DNA of 64,000 nt from Novacetimonas cocois (lineage in GTDB: Bacteria > Pseudomonadota > Alphaproteobacteria > Acetobacterales > Acetobacteraceae). This document shows positions 34,682 to 47,224 of the stretch, one piece after another (within the stretch, counting starts at the first letter, position 1; each line of letters starts with the position of its first letter). A program made the translations under genes and the position numbers. Location: NCBI RefSeq assembly GCF_003311635.1, contig NZ_QEXL01000012.1, positions 41,455 through 105,454 on the forward strand, in the 5' to 3' direction. The notes under the pieces were generated by a model. That model saw only the letters and a list, made by a program, of their open reading frames with translations. It ran no database searches and was not told the DNA's origin.

Positions 34682-35137
34682 ATGGAGCGTCCCCTGATTG
34701 CCGTTCTCAACGGCCCCAACCTCAACATGCTTGGACTGCGGCAGCCCGAAGTGTACGGCGTCGCAACCCTTGATGATGTCGAACAGGTCTGCGTCCAGGC
34801 TGCGGAGCAGCTCGACGTGGCAATCGATTTCCGCCAGACCAACGGCGAAGGGGAACTTGTTTCGTGGATCCAGGAATGCCGGGGCCGCGCACGCGGCATC
34901 ATCATCAACCCGGCGGCCTATTCCCATACTTCCATCGCCGTGCTCGATGCGCTGCTGGCGGTCGACCTGCCGGTGATCGAAGTACATATTTCCAACATTC
35001 ATCGCCGTGAGGCGTTTCGCCAGAATTCCTACGTCTCCCGCGCCGCCATCGGCGTCATCTGCGGGCTGGGCGTGCGGGGCTATGCGCTGGCGCTTCAGGC
35101 CATGACAGACATGATTCTGGACGAGGACGATCAATGA
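34682..35137 (+). CDS. aroQ: Type II 3-dehydroquinate dehydratase
   Basis: 151 aa, normal length, from the ATG at 34682. It converts 3-dehydroquinate to 3-dehydroshikimate in the shikimate pathway; the enzyme is a cytoplasmic dodecamer. The family start IAVLNGPNLNMLGLRQPEVYG, FRQTNGEGELVSWIQ, IIINPAAYSHTSIAVLDAL and the catalytic-His region VIEVHISNIHRREAFR are intact. The stop overlaps accB by ATGA. The aroQ-accB-accC order is widespread in Alphaproteobacteria and links aromatic and fatty acid supply. Confidence 0.97.
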   Translation: MERPLIAVLNGPNLNMLGLRQPEVYGVATLDDVEQVCVQAAEQLDVAIDFRQTNGEGELVSWIQECRGRARGIIINPAAYSHTSIAVLDALLAVDLPVIEVHISNIHRREAFRQNSYVSRAAIGVICGLGVRGYALALQAMTDMILDEDDQ

Positions 35138-35595
35138 GCCGACTGCTCGTGGATGCGGATGCCATTCGGGCATTGGCCGAAATTCTGACCGAAACCGGCC
35201 TGACCGAAATCGAGATCGCGGAAAAGGACAGCCGGGTGCGCGTGGTGCGCGCGGCCCCCGCCGCAACCCATGCCGTCGCGGCGCCGGCACCTGTGGCGCC
35301 GGTGGCCCCCGTCGTCGCGGCCCCGGCCGTCCCGGCAGCGCCGGCCGACCTGTCCAAGCATCCGGGCGCGGTCACCAGCCCGATGGTTGGCGTGGCCTAC
35401 CTGACGCCCGACCCGTCCTCGCCCCCGTTCGTCACGGAAGGCCAGCAGGTCACCGCGGGCCAGACCCTGATGCTGATCGAGGCGATGAAGACCTTCAACC
35501 AGATCAAGGCCCCGCGCGCCGGCACCCTGACCAAGATCCTTGTCCCGTCGGGCGAGCCTGTTGAATACGGCGAAGTTCTGGCCATCATAGAGTAA
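35134..35595 (+). CDS. accB: Biotin carboxyl carrier protein of acetyl-CoA carboxylase
   Basis: 153 aa. The N-terminal region ([34 protein letters not shown] in order) binds biotin carboxylase. A mobile Ala/Pro-rich linker (about 45-75) follows, then a biotinyl domain with the modified lysine in [11 protein letters not shown] (Lys119) and a 'thumb' [15 protein letters not shown]. It carries CO2 between AccC and AccAD in the first step of fatty acid synthesis. It overlaps aroQ by 4 bp and accC by 1 bp (TAATG), so it is tightly coupled. Confidence 0.97.
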   Translation: MSRLLVDADAIRALAEILTETGLTEIEIAEKDSRVRVVRAAPAATHAVAAPAPVAPVAPVVAAPAVPAAPADLSKHPGAVTSPMVGVAYLTPDPSSPPFVTEGQQVTAGQTLMLIEAMKTFNQIKAPRAGTLTKILVPSGEPVEYGEVLAIIE

Positions 35596-36944
35596 TGTTT
35601 TCCAAGATCCTGATCGCCAATCGCGGCGAGATCGCCCTGCGCATCCTGCGGGCCTGCCGCGAACTGGGCATCCCCACCGTTGCGGTGCATTCCACCGCCG
35701 ATTCGGACGCGATGCATGTCCGCCTTGCCGACGAAGCCGTGTGCATCGGCCCGCCAGCCAGCCGCGACTCCTACCTCAACGTGGCGGCCATCCTGTCGGC
35801 GGCGACCATCACCGGCGCGGACGCCATCCATCCCGGCTATGGCTTCCTTTCGGAAAATGCGGATTTCGCCGAAACGGTGGAAGCCCACGGCCTGACATTC
35901 ATCGGTCCGACCGCCAGCCATATCCGCATGATGGGCGACAAGATCACCGCCAAGACCACGATGAAGGCGCTGGGCGTGCCGCTGGTGCCGGGTTCGGACG
36001 GGGCGCTGGAAAACCTGGAACAGGCACGCGCCGTCGCGGAAGAAGTCGGCTATCCCGTGCTGATCAAGGCGGCGGCGGGCGGCGGCGGACGCGGCATGAA
36101 GGTCGCGGCCAGCGCCGACGAGATCGAGGAAGCGTGGAGCGTGGCCCGGACGGAAGCCCGCGCCGCGTTCGGCAATGACGAGGTCTATCTCGAAAAATAC
36201 CTCGACCGGCCGCGCCATATCGAACTGCAGATCATGGCCGACACGCATGGCGAGGTCGTGCATTTCGGCGAACGCGACTGCTCCCTGCAGCGCCGCCACC
36301 AGAAGCTGCTGGAAGAGGCGGGATCCCCCGCGCTTGAACCGCATCAGCGTGACCAGATCGGTGAAATCGCGACGTCGGCCCTGAAAAAGCTGGGATACCG
36401 CAACGCCGGTACGCTGGAATTCCTGTATCAGGATGGGCAGTTCTGCTTTATCGAGATGAACACCCGCCTGCAGGTTGAACATCCGGTCACGGAAATGGTC
36501 TGTGACGTGGACCTGGTGCGTGAGCAGATCCGCATCGCGGCGGGTGAGCCACTGGGTTACAGCCAGAAGGACATCCATTTCTCCGGCCATGCGATCGAAT
36601 GCCGCATCAATGCCGAAGACCCCCTGACCTTCATGCCGACCCCCGGCACCATCAGCGTGTTTCATCCCCCCGGCGGCCTTGGCGTGCGCGTGGACAGCGC
36701 GCTGTATGCCGGCTATCGCGTGCCGCCCTATTACGACAGCATGATCGCCAAGCTGATCGTGCGCGGTCCGACGCGGCTGGATGCCATCCAGCGCATGCGT
36801 CGCGCGCTGGACGAGTTCGTGATCGAAGGGGTCAAGACCGTCATTCCCCTGCACCTCAAAATCCTTGACGATCCGGAATTCAGGTCGGGCAACTATACCA
36901 TCCACTGGCTGGAAAAGTTCGTCGCGGCGCATCAGGACGACTGA
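35595..36944 (+). CDS. accC: Biotin carboxylase of acetyl-CoA carboxylase
   Basis: 449 aa, full length. It is an ATP-grasp enzyme that carboxylates the biotin on AccB. The start [20 protein letters not shown], the glycine loop [41 protein letters not shown] and [18 protein letters not shown] are canonical. The last gene of aroQ-accB-accC, it is followed by a dispersed repeat and a bidirectional terminator. Confidence 0.98.
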   Translation: MFSKILIANRGEIALRILRACRELGIPTVAVHSTADSDAMHVRLADEAVCIGPPASRDSYLNVAAILSAATITGADAIHPGYGFLSENADFAETVEAHGLTFIGPTASHIRMMGDKITAKTTMKALGVPLVPGSDGALENLEQARAVAEEVGYPVLIKAAAGGGGRGMKVAASADEIEEAWSVARTEARAAFGNDEVYLEKYLDRPRHIELQIMADTHGEVVHFGERDCSLQRRHQKLLEEAGSPALEPHQRDQIGEIATSALKKLGYRNAGTLEFLYQDGQFCFIEMNTRLQVEHPVTEMVCDVDLVREQIRIAAGEPLGYSQKDIHFSGHAIECRINAEDPLTFMPTPGTISVFHPPGGLGVRVDSALYAGYRVPPYYDSMIAKLIVRGPTRLDAIQRMRRALDEFVIEGVKTVIPLHLKILDDPEFRSGNYTIHWLEKFVAAHQDD

Positions 36945-36968
36945 TCCCCGCAAACAGCCGGTTGATAG

Positions 36969-37057
36969 ATAAAAGAAGTTTTTGGGTGTCGCCTTTTTCC
37001 AAAAAGGCGACATTCTTTTTGAAGCTTTTTGCAAAAAGCTTCACCAAAAACTTTTAT
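36969..37057. repeat. Dispersed palindromic element, copy 4 (near-perfect)
   Basis: A-B order, with perfect hairpins: GTCGCCTTTTTCCAAAAAGGCGAC and GAAGCTTTTTGCAAAAAGCTTC, flanked by AAGTTTTTGG / CCAAAAACTT. It lies between the convergent accC and FUSC genes. Confidence 0.92.
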
Positions 37058-37077
37058 GATTTCAGGTGATTATCTTC

Positions 37078-37115
37078 AAAAAAAGCCAGCATGACGCAAG
37101 TCCGCCGGCTTTTTT
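37078..37115. terminator. Bidirectional terminator between accC and the FUSC gene
   Basis: AAAAAAGCC.GC pairs with GC.GGCTTTTTT with one mismatch around a 13-base loop, giving T-runs on both strands. Confidence 0.75.
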
Positions 37116-37130
37116 CATGTCCATTATCTG

Positions 37131-39365
37131 TCAGGTCAGGACGGGATCGAGATAGGGGCTCGATGCGTCAAAGAATTTCTGGTTGTTATCCAGCTCGTAC
37201 GAAATCACGTACAGGCAGACCAGCGCGCCATTCATCTCCAGCCGCACGCCAAGGTTGCCTTCCTGCTGCGTCATGTTCTGGATCCGGTCGATCGCAAATT
37301 TGGTGGCCCGCGCCGTGCGTCCGTAATGGCCGCCATAACGTCCGCTGAACTGCGCCATGCGGGCCATCATCTCGGTCACGACCTCCTGCGCGGCGGGGGG
37401 CAGCAGATGACGCTCCAGAATGCCACGCAGGCGGATGATGTTCAGGCCGATCGTCATGGCCGACAGGATGCCCTGCAGATACGCGTCGATGATGGCGTCA
37501 GGGGTGTTTTCCGCATCCGTCAGCAGCCGCACGAAACGGTCCACGTTGCGTTCGACCACATACAGCGTCGTCGGCAGCGTGCGCGAACGCGCGACATGGC
37601 GCAGTCCGCGCAGGATGCGGGTACGCATCTGCCAGCGCATGTCGTTGGTATCGAACGGCAGCACGATCCTGAAGACCCACATCGAATACCACAGCCCGAG
37701 GATCAGCGGCATCGCGGTATTGAAGAACGAGACCTCGTCCAGTCGCGACTGGTTTCCCGGTCCCAGCAGGATGGGAAGGAAAAGGTTGTACGACACCGCC
37801 CCGAGAATCAGCACCGGATAGGCAAACGCCAGCCCCCCCATCAGCATCGGCACCATCAGGCACATCGCCATCACTTCATAGGTCGAAGGCGTCGGCAGCA
37901 CCCACAGCACCAGCACGGCCGCCATGACGCTGGCCCAGATCGCGCCGCCCAGGAACGCCTTGGTCGCCAGGGCGGGTTTTTCCAGCGTGGAGAACAGGCT
38001 GCACACGATGGAGACGAACATCATGAAGGTCAGGCCCGACGACCATGCCGTGGTGACCCAGATCAGGCCGGAGCCGAAAATCGTGACCGAGGCACGCAGG
38101 CTGTTGGTAAAGGCCTGCTGCCAGTCGCGGAATGTCTTGATACGGTAATGGAAATGATCGTGACGCAGCGGATGGCGGCTGGCGTCGAACTGGATGATGG
38201 CCTGTTCCAGTTCATCGAGCATCTTCCCCAGCCCGTAATGCAGCATGCGCTGCTGCGACAGGATGTGGGCAACGGCAGGCGGCGCGGGATCGCTGGTGGC
38301 GCTACCCATTTCATCTTCGAGGGAATCCGCGACACTCTGCCGGCATTCCGCCTGCAGGGCGGACAGCGTGGCGAGGACGGGATGGATGTCGTCCGTCATC
38401 TCCAGTTGCCCGGCCATGTCGCGCAGGAACGCCTGCACCTTGGCCGACGTCGCGTTGAAGGCCGCGCCGGGCACGTTGCCGGGAATATGGATCAGCGCGG
38501 CAAGGTCCAGGCCGCGCGACAGCAGCATCGCCACCCGCGCAAGGGCCGCGCGGGCATGATCGCCCTCGTGCCCGCGCTGCGCGCCCATCTCGACCTCCGC
38601 GAACTCGATCTGGTCGCTCAGGGTCGTGATGTTGGTGAAAACCTGCCGCGCCTTCTTCAGCACGTCGCTGTCGCCCGCCAGCAGGGAGGCCAGCGTCTGC
38701 CCCGCGCCGTCGATGGCCGTCAGGAAATTGTGGGTCAGCCGGTCCTGCGCGCGCGCGCCCAGCCGGTACTGGAACAGGGAGGAAACCGTGCTTTCCAGCA
38801 CGATGCCCAGCACGATATAGGTCGCGCGCGACATCGCGATCATGAAGATATGCTGCGGGTCGGCAATCCCGTCGAGCGAGATGATGGCGTAGGTAAATCC
38901 GCTGGCCCGCATGCCATGGATGCGGTAGTTCGTCATCGTCGCGGGGCCGGGCAGCAGCGTCCCGATGAAACAGAACGTGCCGATCCCCACCGCCAGCATC
39001 AGGATGAACATCAGCGGCGCCTGCGGGAACGCCGCCACCAGCAGCACGGCGCAAATCGTGCCCACCACCATGCCGAACAGGTGCCATCGCGCCTTAGCCA
39101 CGCTCTTGCCGCGTGTCCCCTGCGCCACCATCCAGACCGTCAGCGCGGCCCACTGGGGGCTGCCCAGTTCCCACCACAACGCGATACCCAGCGCAATCAG
39201 CGAGGTAATGGTCGTGCGAAGGGCATAGCCAAAGGTGAACAGGCCCGGCGCGAACAGCCAGCGCATGTGGTCCTGGCGCACCGGCACGCCGGGCGGCCAC
39301 AGACGCCGCAGGAAGGCAACAATCCGGGTCTGGAACTGTAGCAGGGAGAGCTCAAGACTATTCAT
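37131..39365 (-). CDS. FUSC-family inner-membrane protein (aromatic acid/fusaric acid efflux type)
   Basis: 744 aa. Two blocks of membrane helices (about residues 45-200 and 440-570) are separated by a long cytoplasmic helical region, and a second cytoplasmic region ends the protein: the two-halves architecture of YccS/AaeB/FusC. AALTVWMVAQGTRGKSVAKARWHLFGMVVGT is the conserved block of the first half, and a related MFVSIVCSLFSTLEKPALATKAFLGGAI begins the second. These proteins export aromatic acids, usually with a HlyD-type membrane fusion protein; no such partner is adjacent, so the substrate is unknown. Confidence 0.87.
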   Translation of the reverse strand: MNSLELSLLQFQTRIVAFLRRLWPPGVPVRQDHMRWLFAPGLFTFGYALRTTITSLIALGIALWWELGSPQWAALTVWMVAQGTRGKSVAKARWHLFGMVVGTICAVLLVAAFPQAPLMFILMLAVGIGTFCFIGTLLPGPATMTNYRIHGMRASGFTYAIISLDGIADPQHIFMIAMSRATYIVLGIVLESTVSSLFQYRLGARAQDRLTHNFLTAIDGAGQTLASLLAGDSDVLKKARQVFTNITTLSDQIEFAEVEMGAQRGHEGDHARAALARVAMLLSRGLDLAALIHIPGNVPGAAFNATSAKVQAFLRDMAGQLEMTDDIHPVLATLSALQAECRQSVADSLEDEMGSATSDPAPPAVAHILSQQRMLHYGLGKMLDELEQAIIQFDASRHPLRHDHFHYRIKTFRDWQQAFTNSLRASVTIFGSGLIWVTTAWSSGLTFMMFVSIVCSLFSTLEKPALATKAFLGGAIWASVMAAVLVLWVLPTPSTYEVMAMCLMVPMLMGGLAFAYPVLILGAVSYNLFLPILLGPGNQSRLDEVSFFNTAMPLILGLWYSMWVFRIVLPFDTNDMRWQMRTRILRGLRHVARSRTLPTTLYVVERNVDRFVRLLTDAENTPDAIIDAYLQGILSAMTIGLNIIRLRGILERHLLPPAAQEVVTEMMARMAQFSGRYGGHYGRTARATKFAIDRIQNMTQQEGNLGVRLEMNGALVCLYVISYELDNNQKFFDASSPYLDPVLT

Positions 39366-39522
39366 CCCGGCATACGCGCTCCCTGCGATATGAAATACGG
39401 CTATACAGTTTCCGGTACACTTTACATGTCAGGCCAGCAGACCGACACGTGATGTCCGGTATATCAGCGTTCATGAAACTGTATATTGCAAGACGGTTCC
39501 GCCAGCAAAGCAGCGATACCAA

Positions 39523-40053
39523 TCAGTCGTCGTAGGTCACCAGTGTCTTGACCGGCACATCCAGACGGTCACGCCCCCCGAGCGAGCGGATCTCGATCAG
39601 GGTGGCGGCGCCCACGACCTCCGCCCCGACCTTGCGCAGCAGCGCGATGGAGGCCGCCAGCGTGCCACCCGTCGCCAGCAGGTCATCCATCACCACGACC
39701 CGCTGCCCCGGCATGATCGCATCGGCCTGGATGTGCAGCGAATCCTGACCGTATTCGAGGTCGTAATCATAGGAAACCGTCTGTCCCGGCAGCTTGCCCG
39801 GCTTGCGCAGCATCACCAGTCCGCAGCCAAGGCGGCTTGCCAGCGGGGCGGCCGTCAGGAACCCGCGCGATTCAATGGCCGCCAGCATGTCGACCGACCA
39901 CGGTGCTACCGCCGCCGTCAGCCGCCCCATCGCGATCTGCCATGCATCCGCATTCCGCATCAGGGTCGAAATATCGTAGAACAGGATGCCCGGCTTGGGG
40001 AAATCGGGAATGCCCCGGATGTACTGCTTCAGATCGATGGTGGAAGTGGTCAT
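39523..40053 (-). CDS. apt: Adenine phosphoribosyltransferase
   Basis: 176 aa, normal size. It salvages adenine to AMP with PRPP. The PRPP loop [13 protein letters not shown], the FRDITTLL-like segment [14 protein letters not shown], the flexible hood [19 protein letters not shown] and the [12 protein letters not shown] region are present. It is monocistronic as far as can be seen, 157 bp from the FUSC gene start. Confidence 0.95.
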   Translation of the reverse strand: MTTSTIDLKQYIRGIPDFPKPGILFYDISTLMRNADAWQIAMGRLTAAVAPWSVDMLAAIESRGFLTAAPLASRLGCGLVMLRKPGKLPGQTVSYDYDLEYGQDSLHIQADAIMPGQRVVVMDDLLATGGTLAASIALLRKVGAEVVGAATLIEIRSLGGRDRLDVPVKTLVTYDD

Positions 40054-40236
40054 GGCCTGTATGTATTCCCGAGAAACCTGTTCCGACGCGTGGCATCGTA
40101 ATGGACACCGCGCCCACGCAAATTACATCCGTCCGAACGACAGGGATGCACGTCGCCTGTAGCCGCCGGGCCGCCGGACGGCAACCCCGCCACCGCCGCT
40201 TTTGTCACAAAGCGCCCCCGCGCGCGGGCGCACCCG

Positions 40237-41547
40237 TCAGGACGCCGGGGAATGCGTCCGGGCGTCCGCGCCGGTCCCGTCCGGCGCGCGGCGTGGACGC
40301 AGCACCACCATCAGCAGCATGACCACCGCGCCAGCGAACATGACCGCCGCCATCGACACGGGCGTGTCCGACGGCAGCATCCCGACGATGGCCCCCGCCA
40401 GCGCGCCCAGCACATACTGCAGCGTGCCGACAAAGGCGGACGCGCTGCCGGCAAGGCGCGGATGATCGGCCAGCGCGCCGACGGTGGCGTTCGGCCCGAT
40501 GATCCCGGTGGTGCCAAGCGAGAACATCATCGTGCCGATCAGCGCCAGCATGAGCCCGATGGACGGATGCCCCCCGCCCCTGGTGGTTTCCGCGATCAGG
40601 CTGGCGACCAGCGTCATGCCAATGGTGCCCACAAGGGCGATGAAGACGGAAACGCCCAGGATGCGCGCCGCGTCAATCCGCCCCACCAGCATGCCGTTAA
40701 GCTGCGACGCCCCGATCATGCACACGGCGAACACGCCGAACATCATGCCGAAATGCGCCGGCGACAGGCCGAACTGGTGAATGAACACCGAAGGCGCCGC
40801 CGAGAGGTAGGTAAAGGACATGAAGCACGAAAAGCCGGCGATCATCGCATTGGTGAAAAATCCCCTGTCGCGTACCAGCAGCAGATAGCGGCTGCACAGC
40901 GTGACGGGGGAGAGTTCGCTGCGGTTTTCAGGCTTCAGCGTTTCGGGCAGCACCCGCCAGATCAGCAGCATGCATACCACACCATAGACCGCCGCCGCCC
41001 AGAAGATCGAACGCCACGTCGTAAAGGACAGCACCAGCCCGCCCAGCGTCGGGGCAAGGATGGGCACGACCCCCATCACCAGCACCAGCCGCGACATCAG
41101 CCGCGCGGATTCATTGCCGTGCGACATGTCACGCACGCAGGCGCTGGGGATGATCAGGCTGGCCGACGCGCCAAGCGACGCCACCAGCCGGAATGCCGAA
41201 AAGGTATAGATGTCGGTCGCCATCGCGCACCCGACCGACGCCAGGGTATAGACGAACGTGCCCAGCAGCATCGGCAGCCGCCGTCCGAAGCGGTCGGAAA
41301 CCGGCCCCATGGTGATCTGCCCGATCGCCAGTCCCACGAACCAGATCGCCAGCGTCATCTGGGCGGAACCCGCCTTCGCATGCAGCGTCTTTTCCAGTTC
41401 AGGGAAAGCCGGCAGGTAGATGTCGGTGGAAACGGGCCCGACCGCCGTCAGGACCCCAAGCAGGATGGCGATCCATCCCATCGACTGGCTGGCGATCTTG
41501 CCAACCGGCGCGTCGGACGACTGCGCCGCGAGTGCGGAAGAGCCCAT
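40237..41547 (-). CDS. Bcr/CflA-family MFS drug:H+ antiporter
   Basis: 436 aa from the ATG at 41547 (GGAG seven bases upstream). It has twelve predicted membrane helices. VGPVSTDIYLPAFPELEKTL, the motif-A-like GPVSDRFGRRLPMLLG and SACVRDMSHG are typical of Bcr/CflA exporters (bicyclomycin, sulfonamide, chloramphenicol or cysteine efflux). The substrate cannot be predicted. The C-terminal 30 residues are hydrophilic. Monocistronic; the 181-bp upstream gap shows no clear operator. Confidence 0.9.
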   Translation of the reverse strand: MGSSALAAQSSDAPVGKIASQSMGWIAILLGVLTAVGPVSTDIYLPAFPELEKTLHAKAGSAQMTLAIWFVGLAIGQITMGPVSDRFGRRLPMLLGTFVYTLASVGCAMATDIYTFSAFRLVASLGASASLIIPSACVRDMSHGNESARLMSRLVLVMGVVPILAPTLGGLVLSFTTWRSIFWAAAVYGVVCMLLIWRVLPETLKPENRSELSPVTLCSRYLLLVRDRGFFTNAMIAGFSCFMSFTYLSAAPSVFIHQFGLSPAHFGMMFGVFAVCMIGASQLNGMLVGRIDAARILGVSVFIALVGTIGMTLVASLIAETTRGGGHPSIGLMLALIGTMMFSLGTTGIIGPNATVGALADHPRLAGSASAFVGTLQYVLGALAGAIVGMLPSDTPVSMAAVMFAGAVVMLLMVVLRPRRAPDGTGADARTHSPAS

Positions 41548-41728
41548 GACGGCACTCCAGAAATCAAGAGAAGCAGGAATTGGAAAAGTAGTAGCCGACG
41601 CCGCCGGAATTTTTCATCATCTATTCCGACATTACAGCCTTACGCTGACCGAAGGTATCGCGCGTGCATGCGCGTCGCGTCAACTGCCCATGGGGCCAGA
41701 AAAACGCAACGATACCTGAAACAATTTT

Positions 41729-42457
41729 TTAGACCGTGCGTGTGGCGCGATCGGCACGCGCGATCCGGCTGGCGCGCAGCAGCCACAGCCCGCCAAGCCC
41801 GGATGCCACGAACAGCATGACCGCCAACGCGATACGGCCCTGACGGTTCATCTGCATTCCACCACCCATCAGTACGAACACCGCCGTCTGCGGCAGACTG
41901 CCCAGCGCGGTTGCCGCCACAAAGGCCATCACCCGCGCCCCCGCAAGGCCGGCGGCGATGCTCAGCATCATGGCGGAACCCACCGGCAGCAGGCGCAGCA
42001 CCAGCACGCTGACGAAGGTCCGTTCACGCAGGGGCCGGCCGAGGCGCGCGCCCATCCCGCGCAGCCGCGCGGGCATCCGCCCGCCGCCCAGCACCCGCGC
42101 CACGAAAAAATCCGCCACGGCGCCGCCCACGGTCGCGCAGGTGGCCATGGCCATGCCCTCAGCCGTGCCATAGGCCATGCCCGCCGCAAGGCATACCGCC
42201 TGCCGTGGCAGGCCCAGCGCGCAGAACGCCACCCCGGCCAGAACGAACCACGCCCGTCCCCGCCCCCCGTCACGCAGCACCGCGACATCGGATAGCGCCG
42301 CATGCAGCCCCGGCGCCACGCGCGCGGCCATGACAAGGGCCGCCGCCATCGCCACCATCAACGCGGGACGCAGCAGGACCCGTAATCCTGCGGGCGGTGG
42401 CGGCGATACGGGCACGGGCGGGGGGGCATCGGGGGATGGGCCGCATGGTCGCGTCAC
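41729..42457 (-). CDS. TVP38/TMEM64 (DedA/VTT-like) membrane protein
   Basis: 242 aa. A Pro-rich N-terminus precedes about five or six membrane segments. The SNARE-associated/VTT core reads FVLAGVAFCALGLPRQAVCLAAGMAYGTAEGMAMATCATVGGAVADFFVARVLGG in order, followed by FVSVLVLRLLPVGSAMMLSIAAGLAG with the conserved R-x(3)-P motif. The family includes lipid scramblases and flippases (undecaprenyl phosphate, polyprenyl lipids). It lies 128 bp from, and divergent to, ctaA. Confidence 0.82.
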   Translation of the reverse strand: MTRPCGPSPDAPPPVPVSPPPPAGLRVLLRPALMVAMAAALVMAARVAPGLHAALSDVAVLRDGGRGRAWFVLAGVAFCALGLPRQAVCLAAGMAYGTAEGMAMATCATVGGAVADFFVARVLGGGRMPARLRGMGARLGRPLRERTFVSVLVLRLLPVGSAMMLSIAAGLAGARVMAFVAATALGSLPQTAVFVLMGGGMQMNRQGRIALAVMLFVASGLGGLWLLRASRIARADRATRTV

Positions 42458-42584
42458 GCAGGCGCCTCCTTTGTTGCGATGTCATGCATGCAGGTCATGC
42501 CCGGGACGTGGGACAGGCAGAAAACCTGTTCCGCGCCCTAGCATTGCCTTGCGGCGGCGTGCAAGGGCGGTCTAAATCCGCCAT

Positions 42585-43685
42585 ATGTCCGCACATCCTT
42601 CCGGTGGCCTCGCCAAAGGCCGCGACTCCGTCTTTCCGGCCAACGCGCACGACCGTCGCCGGGTCTCGAACTGGCTGCTTGCCATCTGCTTCATGCTGAT
42701 CGGCATGATCGCGCTGGGCGGTTATACCCGCCTGACGGGGTCTGGCCTGTCCATCATGGACTGGCGGCCGATCACCGGCATGATCCCGCCACTGTCGCAT
42801 GCGGAATGGGAACGGCAGTTCGCGCTGTACAAAACCATTCCCCAGTACAAGATCCTGCATGACGGATTCGGCCTGGCCGGGTTCCAGCAGATTTTCTGGG
42901 CGGAATGGATCCATCGCTTCTGGGGACGGCTGATGGGATTTGTCCTGCTGCTGCCCCTGATCTGGTTCGCCGTCACGGGCGTCCTGTCGCGCCGGCTGAC
43001 GGCGCGGCTGGTCCTGTTCTTCGTGCTGGGCGGGCTTCAGGGGGCCATCGGATGGTTCATGGTGGCCTCCGGCTTCAATCCCGACAGCACGGCGGTGGCA
43101 CCGGTCCGCCTTGTCCTGCACCTGTGCTGTGCCTTTGCCCTTTATATCGCGATCCTGTGGACCGCGCTTTCGGCGCGTAATCCCGAACCCGAATTCATTC
43201 CCGCCACCCCGGCCGTGGTCCGGATCCACCGGCTGGCGTGGCTGGTATGCTGTATTGTCGCCACGACCATCATCGCCGGGGGCTTCACCGCCGGGACGCA
43301 TGCCGGGTTTTCCTACAACACCTTTCCGCTGATGGATGGTCACCTGATCCCGTCTGGATACGCGCGGCTGCATCCGTTCTGGCTCAACTGGTTCCAGAAC
43401 ATCGCCGCCGTACAGTTCGACCACCGCCTGCTGGCGACATGCACCGCGGCATTGATCGGGGTGACCATCTTCCTCGGCCTGCGCACCCCGCAGCTGGGGC
43501 GGCCGGCGCAGGACGCGCTGATGCTGATGGGATGGATGGTGCTTCTGCAGTACGCGCTGGGCGTGACCACGCTTCTGCTGGTGGTGCCGGTATGGGCGGG
43601 AACCGTCCACCAGACCTGTGCCGCGCTGCTGCTGACGACCGCCATCATCGTGCTTCATCGTCTGCGCGGGGTGGGCCGGGTCTGA
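42585..43685 (+). CDS. ctaA: Heme A synthase (COX15/CtaA type)
   Basis: 366 aa, eight membrane helices. It oxidises the heme O methyl group to a formyl to make heme A for aa3-type oxidases. The conserved helices and histidines are [76 protein letters not shown] and [14 protein letters not shown]. It is the COX15-like type 2 form without the extracellular Cys pair. The other cytochrome oxidase assembly genes are not in this window. Followed by an intrinsic terminator. Confidence 0.94.
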   Translation: MSAHPSGGLAKGRDSVFPANAHDRRRVSNWLLAICFMLIGMIALGGYTRLTGSGLSIMDWRPITGMIPPLSHAEWERQFALYKTIPQYKILHDGFGLAGFQQIFWAEWIHRFWGRLMGFVLLLPLIWFAVTGVLSRRLTARLVLFFVLGGLQGAIGWFMVASGFNPDSTAVAPVRLVLHLCCAFALYIAILWTALSARNPEPEFIPATPAVVRIHRLAWLVCCIVATTIIAGGFTAGTHAGFSYNTFPLMDGHLIPSGYARLHPFWLNWFQNIAAVQFDHRLLATCTAALIGVTIFLGLRTPQLGRPAQDALMLMGWMVLLQYALGVTTLLLVVPVWAGTVHQTCAALLLTTAIIVLHRLRGVGRV

Positions 43686-43700
43686 CCCCGGCCCCTGTCA

Positions 43701-43736
43701 CGACGGGCTGACCTTTTCGCCCGTCGGGACGCTTTT
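43701..43736 (+). terminator. Terminator downstream of ctaA
   Basis: CGACGGGC and GCCCGTCG form an 8-bp stem around a 10-base loop, followed by GGACGCTTTTT. The T-run is offset by several bases, so strength is uncertain. Confidence 0.65.
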
Positions 43737-43788
43737 TCCTCTTCAGTTCCCTACAGAGGCGGACCTGCCGTCCTGGCCCCGCCGCGCC

Positions 43789-46980
<3,192 letters not shown>

Positions 46981-47224
46981 ATGTCGCACAGCATGCCCTG
47001 CCTGCGGCATCAACGAAAAGAAAAACCACCCACATGGAGGGAAGTTCATTTTTTATTGTGTCCAGTTTATGTCCAGTTCACGTTTCATCCCCCTTCCCGC
47101 CTGCCCCACCTGCGTGGTTCCACCATGATGGCAATCGGACTATGCTTGCAGGTCCTGGCCATGCGCCGCTGTCCCGCCGCATTCCCCGGACATGGCTGCG
47201 TTCCCGTTACCCGGAGTATTTCCG

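Noticed and set aside
36969-37057. The dispersed element as a protein-coding ORF (recurring peptides such as [13 protein letters not shown] in several copies).
   Set aside because: The same short peptides appear only because the element is repeated; they have no stable start and run through hairpins.
37326-39341. A 671-codon plus-strand frame opposite the FUSC gene.
   Set aside because: Strongly His/Gln/Arg-biased antisense frame; the FUSC reading is convincing on membrane topology.
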